Below, piece by piece: positions 1-15,000 of a stretch of 64,000 nucleotides of DNA. The notes beneath the pieces are model-generated. The model was not told the DNA's origin, did not search any database, and worked only from the letters and a program-made list of their open reading frames with translations. This DNA is from Macquaria australasica (Eukaryota; Chordata; Actinopteri; Centrarchiformes; Percichthyidae). A program made the position numbers and the translations under genes. Each line of letters begins with the position of its first letter. Position 1 is the stretch's first letter. The stretch is taken from contig SEMN01000591.1 in the NCBI GenBank assembly GCA_005408345.1, forward strand, positions 62,001-126,000. Direction: 5' to 3'.

Positions 1-44
1 CGAGGCGGGAACCGTCAGCACCTCCTGCTACCTGCTGGTCAAAG
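1..44 (+). CDS. ttn: Exon fragment: C-terminal end of Ig domain Z3
   Basis: The reading frame starting at base 2 gives EAGTVSTSCYLLVK, the last two strands of an I-set Ig domain. It closely matches the end of Z3, which follows the Z-repeats in human titin. The exon ends at 44 before GTAATG, in phase 1. The rest of Z3 is outside the window. Confidence 0.85.
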
Positions 45-3000
45 GTAATGAACAAAGAAGACGTGAATTTTACACAATTTTAACTGATTTTACTCATTTG
101 ATTATTGTTAGTTTTTGTCAACAAAAACATTTGAGTTTATATCATTACCTTTGTTGTGAAATTTTAATTTATATGTTTTCTAAGCATTCTGGGGCTTCAG
201 CTGCCATCTTTGATGTGAACATTCACTTCTCCACTGTAATCCTGTTCAGTGTGGGTTCAGCTTGAGACTAGCAGCTAAAACGTTCCTTCAGCAAACATCT
301 AGAGGGAGATTTAGATGGTTAATGGCATTAATTCTGCACTCATTCCTACTATTAGCTTATAGACACGAGAGCTAGCCAACTGACGATAACGCTGACGTTA
401 TAATGTTACGTTAGCTTTAGCTTTAGCTTACCCTCCTATAAATGTTGTTGTGCTGGCCTGCATGTTGTAGTGAACGGGATTGTAGATGAAGTTAATTCAT
501 AAATCTGTCAGAGTTTTTCTTCCAAGAATCAGTTACATTAGCTAACGCTATTGTCAGAGACAGAACGTTACTGAAATGCAAGATGCTGCTTTTTACTGGG
601 ACTACTGACAAAGACCAACATTTCTAATGTGCTTGTTTGTATGTTCCTGTTGTAGCCCATTAAAAAATGTGATGAACATGGCATGTTCAACTACATTAAC
701 ACACAAGTGATGCAGAAACAGATGTTGACTGTGATAGATTCAAGTCTGCAAGTTGATTTTTCAATTGAAATCCATCTTAAATCTGTAGATATGATTTGAA
801 AAAACACTTTAACTCTCTGTTGTAGTGTCAGAAGAAATTGAGAGCAGAGAGGAAACGACGACAGTCACTGAAATTGGAATCACTCAAGAGAAAACGTGAG
901 TTGTAAAAGTCTGATATGTTGATACCCAATAGTCCTGATTAGCCACTGTAATACTACATGTAAGCTCCACAACTGTGGTGTTTGATGGAGCTGTTGGTTC
1001 CCCTCAGTGTCGCCGTGGAGACAAAGGAACAGGCGGTGGTGGAGGTGAGCACAGGAGAGGCCGCTGCTCCCTTCTTTATCAGGAAACCGACCGCTCAGAA
1101 GCTGGTGGAGGGAGGAAGCGTCGTCTTCGAATGCCAGATCGGAGGAATCCCCAAACCTCACATCATCTGGAAGAAGAGCGGAGTGCCACTCACTACTGGA
1201 TATAGGTACAAATACCTGTCCCTTCATTATTGTTAACCTTCTCATAGCCTGGTTCCAGACTCTAAGTCACCCACACATGGTCAGTGGTGGAAGGTAACTC
1301 AGTACATTTACTCTGTTACTGTACTTAAATACAAATTTGACTTGTACTTGAGTATTTCCATTTGATGCCATTTTATACTTCGACTCTGCTACATCTCAGA
1401 GGGAAATATTGCAACACAGCTTTCTCTTTCTGGTCTCTTCTGATCTCCATGCTCACAACAGATAATTATTTTTTTGCCTTCAGATACAAAGTCGCCTACA
1501 AGAAGGAGACTGGAGAATGCAAATTGGAGATCTCCATGACTTTTGCTGATGACGCTGGAGAATACTCTGTCTTTGCCAAGAATCAGAATGGAGAAGCTTC
1601 AGCCTCCGCCAGCCTGCTGGAGGAAGGTATCGGCATCCATTTTGTTTTTCTGTCCAGGGATTTTTATCATATCGGAAAGCCCACCTTCAGAGAGAAGTTT
1701 TTATTTAGAAAACCATGTGAATGTATTAAGGAAGCTGTGTTGGACCAGTGGCTCACAGTATTTCTGCACCTATGTTCACAGAGGAATATGAAGCCTATAT
1801 GAAGCAACATGATGTGACATATAAAACTGAAGTGACGACGACGGTGGTCCAGGAGCCCTCTGTGGTTGTGAGTCAATACGAGCTGGAACAGAGGAGAGTG
1901 ACGACCCCCATGAGCTTTGTCTCAGAAACGGTACTTTCTCTCTAAACATAAACAGAACACAAGTTCTGTGAGACCATGATTATCTACAGGTCTCAGTAAT
2001 CCCCAGCTCATACTTAGTGTTAAACATTACAAACTTTTTTTGCAGGAATTTCTCATTTCGGCCTTTGAAGAGAGGATCATCCAGGAGATTGAGCTCCGTA
2101 TCATGAGGATTACCTACAGAGAGCTGGTGACAGAGGATGGAGAGCTAATGGTGACTGCAGCAGACGAGGAGGCGGTGCAGCCGGCCTTCGACACGCCGGT
2201 CAAAAACTACAGAATCATGGAGGGAATGGGCGTCATTTTCCATTGCAAGATGGGTGGAAACCCACTGCCAAAGGTACTACATCTAGAATTCTAGTCTAAA
2301 ATAAAGCAAACAAACTTTCACTAACCCAGATCAAAGCTGGGTATATGGTTCATGAGTACATGAGATTAGGTTTTTGGCCTTTGTGGCTCCCGTATTGGTT
2401 ATTTTGGCAACACCTCTGCAGGTGTGCTTAAAAGACTCTCATGAATAAACTGTCAAATCTTTGTGTTGATCTGAGAATATATCAGTAAGTTATGGCCAGT
2501 TCTGTGTAATGCCATGCTCACCAAGTAAGTATTTGTTCATGGCGGCAAAACACAGTCACAAAGAGTCTCTCAGGCCCCTCTCAATGGGGTGCAGGATTTA
2601 TTTATATTTGAAGTTTGACTGATGCATAGAAGACAATTTTGAGCTTTAACTGTGGGACCTAATGTTTCATATTCATGGTGTATTTATAGAATTTAATGTG
2701 TCTCTGATTCACACACATAAACAGTAATAACAGAGGCTCAGCTCTAGGGGTAACTGAATTTGGGGTCTTCAGCCTTTTGTGAATCCGATCAGCTGTCAAT
2801 AAGTGTTAAAAGCTGTTGCCAAGCCTTTAATAGATGTCAGTGTAATTGTGTATTTGCATACAGCAGAGAAGTGTCTTTCTATATTAGAGAAGATACTTTT
2901 ACTAAAGAGAGCTTGAAAACCGGATACTGTTATATTATTAAGTTATATTGGTGTATAAAATGATCTTGTCTCCTGCCAGATTGCTTGGTACAAAGACGGC

Positions 3001-6000
3001 CAGCGCATCAGGCCTGGTGGTCGTTACCAGATGGAGCTTCTTCAGGATGGACGAGCCAGCCTTCGTCTACCTGTGGTGCTGCCAGAGGACGAGGGTGTGT
3101 ACACCGCCTTCGCCACCAACATGAAGGGAAATGCTGTCAGCTCTGGGAAGCTCTATGTGGAGCCGTCCGGAGCTGTAACACCTCAGAGATACACACCACA
3201 GCCAGCGATGCAGAGGATCAGGTAAGGATGTACTCAAACACTGAGTATGGTTTGTGTACTAAAACAAGTCAGAAATGGGAGCTTTCACACTGACGCTAGT
3301 TTGGTCAAAAACATCCCAGCCCAATCAACAGAAGTTAGCCAGATAGTACATTTCAGTCTGAAAGCGCCCTAATGCTTAACCATTACTGTAACACCATGAT
3401 ACCGATGACTCTGCTCCTTCCTCAGGTCCACATCTCCTCGTTCTCTGAGCCGCTCACCTGGACGTTCTTCCAGCCGTTCTCCTGCACATTCACCTGCCCG
3501 CAGGCTTGATGAGACAGACGAGGCTCAGCTGGAAAGACTCTACAAGCCTGTGTTTGTCATGAAGCCTTCCTCAATAAAATGCGCTGAGGGGCAAACTGCC
3601 AGATTTGACTTGAAGGTTGTTGGCAGACCCATGCCCGACACATACTGGTTCCACAATGGTAAGAGAAATAAGTTTCTAGAAGCGCAGCTTTATCTGTTGT
3701 TTATTCCACTTGTAAAACTATTTTATCCTCCTTTTTCCAGGACAACAAGTGGTCAGTGACTACACCCACAAGATAGTGATTAAAGAGGACGGCACCCAGT
3801 CCCTGATCATCGTCCCAGCCATGCCACAAGACTCTGGAGAGTGGACAGTCGTTGCTCAGAACAGAGCTGGACGGACCTCCGTCTCTGTGACTCTTACTGT
3901 TGATGGTGAGTCTGTGTGACATATTTATTATACTGGATCAGATGGCTTTCTTTCAGCATCAGAACATTAATGGAGAAGATGACCGCACACTAAGCTCCAA
4001 TGATTTTATTACTGATGTTTCGATTCAATACAAGTGTCAGATACAGCCTTATGTGTTCTGCTGTTAGCTGTTCAGTATATGTAATTCCCATGACTAGCTA
4101 GTCTTTGGAGTGAATCCAGCAGACAACTGTTGCAGCTTCAAAAAATGTACCATATTATTAAATGCTGTCTTGTTATGTATTGTATTTCACCATCTACAGC
4201 TCGAGAAAGCCTGGCGCGCCCTCAGTTTATTGAGAAGCTGAAGAACATCACTGTAAAGCAGGGCACTCTGGTTGAGTTGGCTGTTAAAGCCATTGGAAAC
4301 CCCCTGCCTGACATTGTCTGGCTGAAAAACAGTGACATTATCTCCCCACACAAGCACCCACATATCAAGTATGTATCTTTAATTTTAGCTATGAATGATT
4401 TTCTAATCCTGTGAGACAGGTATGTAAAACTTGAGAGTAGTTTTTTATATGTCCTGATCAATGTATCTGAATGGTTACATATTTCAGGATTGATGGAACC
4501 AAAGGAGAGGCCAAATTCCAGATCCCATCTGTTTCAGGCACAGACAGTGCCTGGTACACTGCTACAGCCATCAACAGGGCTGGCAGAGACACCACTCGCT
4601 GCAGAGTCAATGTTGAGTTGGACTTCACTGCTCCTCAAGCTGAGAGGAAGCTCATTATTACCAAAGGGACCTACAAGGCCAAAGAGATCGCAGCTCCCGA
4701 GTTGGAGCCCCTTCATCTACGATATGGACAAGAGCAGTGGGAGGACGGCGACCTTTACGACAAAGAGAAGCAGCAGAAACCACAGTTCAAGAAGAAGCTG
4801 ACATCTATCAGAATGAAGCGCTTTGGCCCAGCTCATTTTGAGTGCAGACTGACCCCTATTGGTGACCCCAACATGGTAGTGGAGTGGCTGCATGATGGCA
4901 AACCTCTGGAAGCTGCTAACAGGTTGCGCATGGTCAATGAATTTGGCTACTGCAGTCTTGACTATGAAGTTGCTTACGCTAGAGACAGCGGCGTCATCAC
5001 CTGCAGAGCCACAAACAAGTTTGGAGTCGACCAGACCTCGGCCACCCTGATTGTCAAGGATGAGAAGGGCCTTGTTGAGGAAACACAGCTTCCTGAAGGC
5101 AGGAAGGGAGTGCACAGAATGGATGAGATTGAGCGAATGGCTCACAAGGGAGGACCTGCAGGAGTCAGCACTGATGAAGAATTTGAAAAGACCAAACCTG
5201 ATATTGTCCTGGTTCCTGAACCAGCCAGAGTGCTGGAAGGCGACATTGCACGATTCCGCTGCAGAGTGACAGGTTACCCAGCACCCAAGGTTAACTGGTA
5301 CCTCAATGGACAACTTATCCGCAAAAGCAAGAGATACAGACTTCGTTATGATGGTATTTACTACTTGGAGATTGTCGACATCAAGTCCTATGACTCAGGA
5401 GAGGTCAGGGTGGTTGCAGACAATCCTCTAGGCACAACTGAGCACACTGTGAAGCTGGAGATCCAACAGAAAGAGGACTTTAGATCCGTACTGCGTCGTG
5501 CTCCTGAACAGAAGGCTGCAGAGGCTTCACATGATCCCGGCAGGATTGGATTTGATATTGTGAAGGTCGACCGACCTGGTGAGGCCACACAGGACAGGGA
5601 AGTTGTGAAGCTGCGTAAGACACAGAGAATTGTTCACGAGAAAACGTCAGAGGAGTCAGACGAACTGAAGACCAAGTTCAAGCGTAGGACAGAGGAAGGT
5701 TTTTACGAGTCCATCTCTGCTGTGGAGTTCAAGTCTCGCAAGAGGGATGACTCCTATGAGGATCTACTGAAGAAGACTAAGGAGGATCTGCTTCATCACT
5801 TGAAAGAGAAAGAAGAAGCTGAGAGGAGGAAGATGGAGGAACAAGGACAAGTCACCATCCCCACAATCAAACCAGAGAGGGTCCAGCTCTCACCCAGCAT
5901 GGAAGCACCCAAGATCCTGGAACGTATTGCAAGCAAGACAGTTGCTCCAACGGATGAGGTTCATTTCCGAGTCAGAGTCGTCGGCAGGCCAGAACCTGAG

Positions 6001-9000
6001 TGCCAGTGGTTCAAGAACGGCATTCTGGTGGAAAAGTCTGACCGTATTTACTGGTACTGGCCTGAGGATCATGTCTGTGAGCTGGTGATCAGAGATGTCA
6101 CAGTGGAGGATTCTGCTAGTATCATGGTTAAAGCCATGAATGTCGCTGGGGAGGCCTCAAGCCATGCCTTCCTGCTTGTGCAAGGTACAGCCACCAAATC
6201 TCTTGAGTATTATACTCAATTGTCCTAATACCTATGTCCTAATTAATGTCAAAGTCTCACTTCATATTTTCTCATTGCAGCCCAGGCAGCAGTTAGCTTT
6301 ACCCAACACCTCGAGGATGCCACTGCAAATGAGAAGGACACCATGGTGACTTTTGAGTGTGAAACCAACGAACCTTTCATCAAAGTCAAATGGCTCAAGA
6401 ACAACACGGAGATCTTCTCCGGAGACAAATACAGAATGCACTCAGACAGAAAGGTTCACTTCCTGTCTGTGCTGATAATTGAAATGAGGGACGATGCCGA
6501 ATACATGTGTGTGATTGTAGACGATGAGAGTGTCAGGACGAGCGCAAGGCTCCATGTAGAAGGTAATTTTACACCCAGAATCTTTTGACTGTATTCTTTC
6601 GTCTTATTTGCATGGATTGGTAGATAAGCGTTCTTGATATTGTTCTGTATCCAGGTGCTGCCCTGGAGCTCATAAAACACATGGAGAACATTGAGGTGCC
6701 AGAGACCTACACTGGAGAATTTGAGGTTGAGCTGTCTCGTGAGGACGCTGAGGGCAGCTGGTTTTTTGGAGATAAGGAGCTCTCTCCCAGCAGTAAATAC
6801 ACCATGTCCTCCCGCCGAGGAAGACACACCCTGTCCGTCAAGGATGTCAGGAAAGGAGACCAGGGGAAATATACCTTTGCATGTGGAGATCTGAGGACCA
6901 GCGCCTCACTGAAGATGAAACGTAAGCAACTTTACAGAGTAGTGAAGTATGTGATTGGGGACTATGAATTTGTAAGATCTCTTCTGTAGTGTTGTGTGAT
7001 AATAATGGGGTTTCTCTACCTTTAGTGCGCCCGGTGACCCTGATGCAGCCCTTGACCGACCTCACAGTGTGTGAAGGTGACATCGCTCAGCTGGAGGTCA
7101 GGTTCTCCCAGGAGAATGTTGAGGGAACCTGGATGAAGAGCGGCCAGGCTATCTCCGCCTCGGACCGCGTCCACATTGTGATCGACAAACAGGTTCACAA
7201 GCTGCTGGTGGAGAATGTCAGCAGAGAAGATGCAGCTTCCTACTCTTTCGTGGTTCCCGCCCAAGACATCTCCACCTCGGGCAAACTCAGTGTTCAAAGT
7301 AGGAGTCAGAATTAACATGAGATCTACGTGATACCCAACTCTAACCACCTCAAGAACACATTAAACTCTTAGATCTTTGATCATTTCATTGTCTTTCCTT
7401 ACAGCTATTGACATTGTGGTGCCACTGAAGGACGTGTCCTCCATTGAAGGCACCAAGGCTGTTCTGGAGGCCAAGATCTCAGCTCAGGACATCAGCTCGG
7501 TCAAATGGTACCACAACGACAAACTGCTGATGCCCAGTGACCGATTCCAGATGGTGGCAAAGGGAGCCAAGCAGCGTCTGGTCTTCAGCAGGACCTACGC
7601 CTCTGATGAGGGACAGTACAAACTGGTGGTTGGCAAAGTCGACACCAGCTGCAGCCTCACTGTCGAAAGTAAGACTGATTTCATTTTCCCAGGATCCTGT
7701 TTTTAGGTCCCAAATCCAGTTCTGTGTTCTAACCACGTTGTTTTTACAGAGGTGCACATTGTGAAGCACATGGAGGACAAAGTGTGCTCAGAGTCCCAAA
7801 ACGTCACCTTTAACGTTGAAGTTTCTCACCTCGGTATCGATCCGGTCTGGACATTCAGGAACCAGCAGCTCAAACCTGGACCCAAATACAAGATGGAGTC
7901 CAAGGGCAAGGCTCACTCTCTGACGGTCATTGACGCCATGAAGGATGAGGAGGGCCAGTACATGTTCCACGCTGGTGAAAAGACATCCAGCGCCAAGCTC
8001 ACTGTCTCCGGTATGCCTAAATTACACAATCACTGATTCTCAAGAACCACTGGTGTGAACATTTCAATTTATTCAGTGCATTGACTTGCATCAGTATAGG
8101 CTGTAGCAGGGTGACAGTGTTTACAGAGACAGTTAAAGGTTTAAAGTTTGATTTTCAACAGCAGCTGTTGTGTCATGGCCTGGTCTTGCTCAAGAAAGTT
8201 TGAACCCCCTGCAATCTCCTTTGAATTCCATGCAGTGGTCTTTATTTTCACAAGTTGACTATAAAATATCTTGGTATTCTTATTGATTCAGATCTTTCGT
8301 TTAACCTCAATATAGATGCTGTTATAGACTGTTTAGCAAAATGAGTTAAAATGATTTTGCACATTGGGACTCGCTCTGTTTTTGTCAGATCGGTGATAGA
8401 CCTGCTCTGTTGCCCCAGAATCATAAAACAAGCTGTTTCCTTATGCTGCCACTAGGTGGAGCCATCACACGGCCCCTGCAGGACGTGACGGTGGCGGAGT
8501 CTCAGACTGCTGAGCTGGAGTGTGAAGTCGCCAATGCCAACGCTGAGGGCAAGTGGCTGAAGGAGGGTAACCCCGTGGACTTCAGTGAGAATGTGGTGAG
8601 CGAGGTGAAGGGGGCCGTCAGACGCCTCATCATCGTCATCACAAGACCACAGGATGTCGGAGAGTACACCTACCAGGTGGCCAACTCCAAAACCACAGCT
8701 AACCTCAGGGTGGAGGGTAAGTACCAGCTTCTCAACTTACCTGTTCAGTGTCCACGTTATCCACCTCAGGGTTAGTTCTAGCTAATTTTGTGTCGGAAAT
8801 ATGGGGACAATGTGCTACTTTCAATTGTGGCACGTGCACATAGAAGAGGGGTGTACCTTGCAAAGGGCCAAGTCCCAAATGTCAAAAATTTTAATCTAGG
8901 TCTAGTTCACGTGCAGTCCTAATATGGATATTTATCAGTATAGTGTTCAATTTATTTCTCTGAAAAGACTCAGGACCAGTCACATTTTTATCCTAATTTG

Positions 9001-12000
9001 TTTTACAGTTTATGACTTAGAGTTTATGAGTTAGATTCATGACACCCTGATCTTTCCTGTGGCATCACCATCAGAACAAAATTTTAAATTGTGCATGGAC
9101 AAATATCAGGAAAATGTACACAGCACACTTTAAAGCAGTGGTTCTCAACCTTTTTTGGGCCAGCGCCCTCCTAACCATTATCCAGGTCCCTAACTGCCCC
9201 CCATCAAATAAAATGTCCTCCCTGAATATTAATGTGGATTATTTTGCTGTGTAAAAAAGCATGTCAGTGAATGACAAATAATGATTAGTATTATTTATAT
9301 TATTTATATTATTATGTTTGTATTATATGTATTTATTTAATTATTATTATTTAATTATTAATGTGTTATATCATTAAAAAAGAATGTCACTGAATGCCAA
9401 ATTACAGGTTTGATTTTAACTGGACAGTTGGAATATCATTATCATTGGTTTTCTAGGGAGCAAAAAAGTCATATGAATAGAAATTATATTCATGAGTTTT
9501 AAACAAATGCAGCAGTTAGAAATTTGGCATTCAAACTTTAATTAGGTTAGATAACAGCCAATCAGAAAAGCCAAACAAGAGCATTCTTATTAATTGTTCC
9601 AACTGAAAACAAGAGCAGCTTACGGAGGAAAAAGTCTGAGGCTACTGGAGAAAAACACAAGGATTTATCTTAACTTTCAAAGGAAATCAGCACTGCAGGT
9701 TGCAGAGAAGTGATTGCAGTACTTTGACTGCATGTGGAGGACCTGGCTGAATCCCTGCTCAACTATATGTTGTTGGGAAAGCAGGAAGCAGCAGCCTGGT
9801 CTTCTCTCAGAGAGCCGGGTAATGCTGGGCATATTTGACTCGCATGCCAGAGGTGCGGAAAGTAGCCTAGGCCTCGTTGTGGCACTGGATGTTGACAAGA
9901 TGCACCTGGATAGCGGGCTCGCATTCGGTCAGGTCCGCTTGACAGGGCTGCACCACCCATCCATGTCGGCCTTAACCATCCTCAGGCGGTCGGTGTAATG
10001 AGGAGGCTGTAATCGGTCAGACCCTCAGACACCTGCAATGAGTGTAACCACCAAACTGTTCTTGGTGCAGATGTTTTGACTATTCGATTTTTAACTGGTT
10101 ATTTTATTGCTAATTAGTCTACTAATAAATGTGTCTTTATATTTATAGTGCACATATGTCAATTATTATCCAACATGTGACTTTTTGGCATTAAATAGGG
10201 CAGAATTAATGGAGTTTTTTGAATGGAGTTTGGTCTGACATTATTTCGTGCTATTCCAGGCAAATTAAACCTGGTAAATGCCCCATGTTTTGGATTTCAC
10301 ATTTCCTTTTATTCATACTCTTATTAAAGATGTTTAATGAAGACTTAAAGTTCACGACTAGACGAAACTGTTTTAGCTGCAGAGAAACGTTGCCGCGGTA
10401 AACTCCGCCGTCTCAGCTGGAATCAAGCCGGCTGACGGCGCTGCTGTGACTCACCTGTCAGGTGGCAGGTGTCTGGCTTTAATATGGTTTAAAAACTGTT
10501 TATGTTTATGATGATTGTATAGTTTGGGTTAATATGCTTTGGCAACGCTGTCTTGTATGGAGTCATGCCAATAAAGTTACATGAATTGAATAGTGTTATA
10601 GTGTGTCTGGACGCTAGACGCTAAGTTGCTTTCACGGGAAGTCCGACAGTGGATATCCCTCCTGTAAATTTGTAACCACGGCGATAACACGGCATTCACG
10701 GTGTAGAAATGAATGCTTTCAAGAGGAAGAAACTCTTAATTTCCTCCACGGGGAATACCAAGGAAGAGAGCGTCCATTTTCCTGAGTTGACCTGGAGTTG
10801 ACACTGTAAACGGCATGTGGGGTGAAATTTTATAGATGATTCTCTGACGTCCCATTCCAATGAAGGCAGCATGGAGCTGCGCTACAGAAAGCTGACAGAA
10901 ACACTGAAGTAAAGAGTCGTGGTATGGAAATGATACACCGTCTCGTCTAGTCGCATTGTGTAAACTGGCAGGTTTTAGTTGTTAATAAATGTTGCAAACT
11001 GTATTTATTTGAAAGTAGTTGCAAGTTTCAACTCCTCTCGTCGTGAATCTTTGGCGTAAACTCAAACGCCCCCCAAGTACACCTCACCGCCCCCTTTTCA
11101 AAAATGTTGCTTCCAGCGCCTCCCGACATTCTCTGAACGCCCCCTGGGGGGCGGTACCGCCCCCGTTGAGAACCACTACTTTAAAGGATTTGTGACTTTT
11201 AAATCTATACTCACCTACTTACATTCCTGCTCCCTTGAGGACAGAGGATAATTTTAATAACCCACTGAAGTTTCCTCTAGCACCACCCGCAGGACAAACA
11301 AACATTTTTAGCTGTACTACTGGTGTATGTTGTTTCTTATGTTGCTTGTTATCTTATAGAATCGTATCATTGTGTAAATACTGAGTCCTGTGTTTCCATC
11401 TGCAGCGGTGAAGATCAAGAAGACCTTGAGGAACCAGACTGTGACGGAGACCCAGGATGCGGTGTTCACACTGGAGCTCACCCACACCGATGTGAAAGGA
11501 TCCCAGTGGATCAAGAACGGCGTGGAGCTGCAGAACAGCTACAAGTACGAGATCACCTCCGATGGCATGGTCCACACACTGAAGGTCAAGAACTGCAACA
11601 CACAGGACGAGTCTGTTTATTCTTTCAAACTGGGGAAACTGTCCGCCAATGCCAGACTCAACGTGGAGAGTGAGTATCACTGATTGACCGCCAAATAAAA
11701 ACTCAAAGGTTCAAATAACTATTCCTCATAATCCATGATGATCTAGGAGCAACGTTTTTACTGTTTTGCATTTTACTATTTTAAAATGTGATTACTTCTA
11801 TCTGCTACTTGTTTCTGCAGCGATCAAAATTGTAAAGAAGATAAAGGACGTGACATCACTGTTGGATGGCACCGCCTCCTTTGAGATGAGCCTGTCACAT
11901 GACAACATCCCCGTCAGGTGGATGTTTAAAGGCGTGGAGCTGAAGTCGAGCAACAAGTGCAAGATTCTGTCAGAGCGGAAAGCTCACAAACTGATCCTGC

Positions 12001-15000
12001 AGAACGTCGACAGCAGCGACGCTGGAGAGTACACCGCCGTGGTGGGACACCTGCAGAGCAGCGCCGTGCTCACTGTGGAGGGTACGCAACGTATACATAA
12101 TAATAATGATGATAATAATAATAATAATACTAAAATTGTAATTTATTATTGTGTAATTACACCATTTGTAGAATGTTTTTACAATTTTATAATGAGTAAA
12201 AAAAAGAGTAAAATGAAATGAAACTTTACCTGAACCTGAATGGAATTTGTCAGTTTGTAACATTTTTATTTTCTCACAGGTTTTTAGAAATCTTGCAAAT
12301 TTGTTTGTATAAAAAAAGTTTTACAGTTACAGTTTTTAAAATAGTTTGATATCAGGCAAAAGGATTAGCAGAAATTTGTATTTTGTAATTCAGTTATTTG
12401 TAACTTGTATTTGTTTTATTAAAAATAGAAATATAGATTGTCTAAATTGTTATAAGATTTTTAAATTTGTAGTTACACATTTTCTGAACTAAAATTCTGT
12501 CAATGTGTTAATGTCTAATATGTTTTTAGAAATGTTGTAGTTTTTATTTTAGCATTTTCTACAAACAGTGTTTCTATTTGAATTTTGAAAATAGGATGTT
12601 ACCAGTCAAAGTTATTTTTTTATTTGTATGTATTTTATGAGATTAAATATATAAACTGTATTTATATAATAATTTGTAGTTACAAACCTTCTAGTTTGTA
12701 TTTAAAAGTTTTATGAAAATGATCCTTATAAGAAGAATTTGACTTTTCATTACCTGAATATAGTAGAGATGGAAAATCAGTGCTCCACTGACTAACATTT
12801 CGTCTAATTTCTTCTGACTCGTATTATTTTTGTTTCTTGCAGCCCTGCGTGTCACCAAACCCTTGAAGAGTGTGAACGTCCCAGAGACCCAGGTGGCCAC
12901 GTTCGAGTGTGAAGTTTCTCACTTCAACGTGCCGTCCACCTGGCTGAAAGACGGCGTGGAGATCGAGATGAGCGAGAAGTTCAGGATCGTGGTTCAGGGA
13001 AAACTGCACCAGCTGAAGATCATGAACACCAGCAGGGATGACTCTGCAGAGTACACCTTCGTCTGCGGGAACGACAGGGTCTCTGCAACTCTCACCGTTA
13101 GCCGTAAGACTGTTCAGATCCAATCAAAAAAAACCCCAAAATAATTATAATTGAATAACATTAAGTTTTCTACTTTAACTGCAGGTGTAAAACATTAAAC
13201 TGAAAATAATATTTCTGAACATATGTTGATGTGAACTCGTGCAGCTGCTAAATGTAAATGTAATAAGTTACTTTGATTCCTAGTTTTCAGTTGTGGTTTC
13301 ACTTTGAATAAAACATCCTGCTCCATCTTTCTGTTTAGTAAATGTTTCAGAAGTGTTTGTAGTAGTTTTGTATTTCTCTCCTCTCCAGCCGTCCTGATCA
13401 CCTCCATGCTGAAGGACTTGAACGCTCAGGAGAGAGACACCATCACCTTCGAGGTCACCGTCAACCACGAGGGCATCACCTACAAGTGGCTGAAGAATGG
13501 CGTGGAGGTCAAGTCGTCAGACAGGTGTCAGGTCCGCAGCCGGCAGCTCACGCACTCACTCACCATCCGAAACGTCCACTTTGGAGACGGAGGACAGTAC
13601 CAGTTTGTGTCCGGCTCCGCCGCCACCGCCGCTAACCTGTTCGTCGAAGGTAACGTGAAGCTTTACATGTTTTAAGTTCATTAAGCTGTGGAGTCATGCT
13701 GCCAACAACGCAGACAAAGAGTGCAGGAGACTGAACTCCTCATGGTTAGCATGTTTTCATTATTCTGAACCAGGACTGATTTTAAGGTGTTAAAGACACA
13801 GCAAGTTTCCATCGTATCAGTTTTGTTCAAGCTACAGAAAGAGGGGTCTCTGTAACCCAGTGCATGCTGGGAAGTCTGCTCATATGATCAGGTTTCTTTA
13901 GAAACTTAATTTAATGAGTTGAGTGAACTCTCAGCAGCACATTCATTCAAGAGGTCAGAAGAACTCGTGTGTTCTTGTGTGATATTTTACAGTGTTTATG
14001 TTGACAGCTGAAAGTGAAACCGGGGTTATGATCCATCATTATAGATGATTCATAGTTAATAAGTTCACAACATATAAACGGTGGGAGGTTTGGGATGTGA
14101 AAGGCAAATTCATATACTTTGTGCTTTTGTCTATTGTCTCTCAGTATTATTTCTGTGGAATAATCACTGCAACTGTTTTTTGTTGTTTTCAGCTCGTGTG
14201 ATTGAGTTCACCAAGAAAATCAAGGACATAAAGATCACAGAAAAGAAGAAGGCAATTTTTGAGTGTGAGGTTTCGGAGCCAAACATCCAGGTGATGTGGA
14301 TGAAGGACGGTCAGGAGCTGGACATGACCGAGGAGAGGTACGTAGTGTGACTGACCCCTCCAACACTCTCCCTCCATGAGCAGAAGCATGTTAACAGGTT
14401 GGATATGAGCTGTGTTGTGTTCTCAGGTACGTCGTGACAGCAGAGAAGTACGTTCACCGTCTGATGGTGCAGACGGTCCGTACGTCTGACGCTGGAGAGT
14501 ATTCGGTGGTGGCCGGATCGAGCGTCTCCAAGGCCCAGCTGACCGTGGAGGGTCGCGACATCCGGATCTCCGAACCTACCGAGCGGGAAATTACGGTGAG
14601 ACGTTCATTTTAACCAAAACCATCGATGTGCAGGTTTTACAGCTGATTCACTGAAGTGGGAAAATGTGTTCAGTTCAATATGTTTTAGGATCAAATCTGG
14701 ACTAATTTTAAAGTGAGACACGTCTGTCCTCTTCTGGTGAAGAAGGATTTTAACCTGTTTAACAACCTTTTCAAGACAACGTCATAAAGTACAGCAACAA
14801 ACATTCATTCAAAGTGACTTTAGTTTTAGTTGAATCAAACATCGTGCTGAACTCTCTGCCTTCAGGGGTCAAAACTTCACCATAACAATGAACTAACTGT
14901 TTAGTGAGAACATATAAACAGATGTTCAAATATTTAAATTAGAATGGAAGAAAAAATCTCTAAAGGCAGAAATAAAAAGGAAAACAAAATTATATCTACA

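Noticed and set aside
4717..5313. 198-codon minus-strand ORF opposite Z8-Z9
   Set aside because: Opposite-strand shadow of a conserved exon.
9677..9998. ORFs inside the hAT-like element as a transposase
   Set aside because: Too short and lacking the hAT dimerisation or catalytic signatures.
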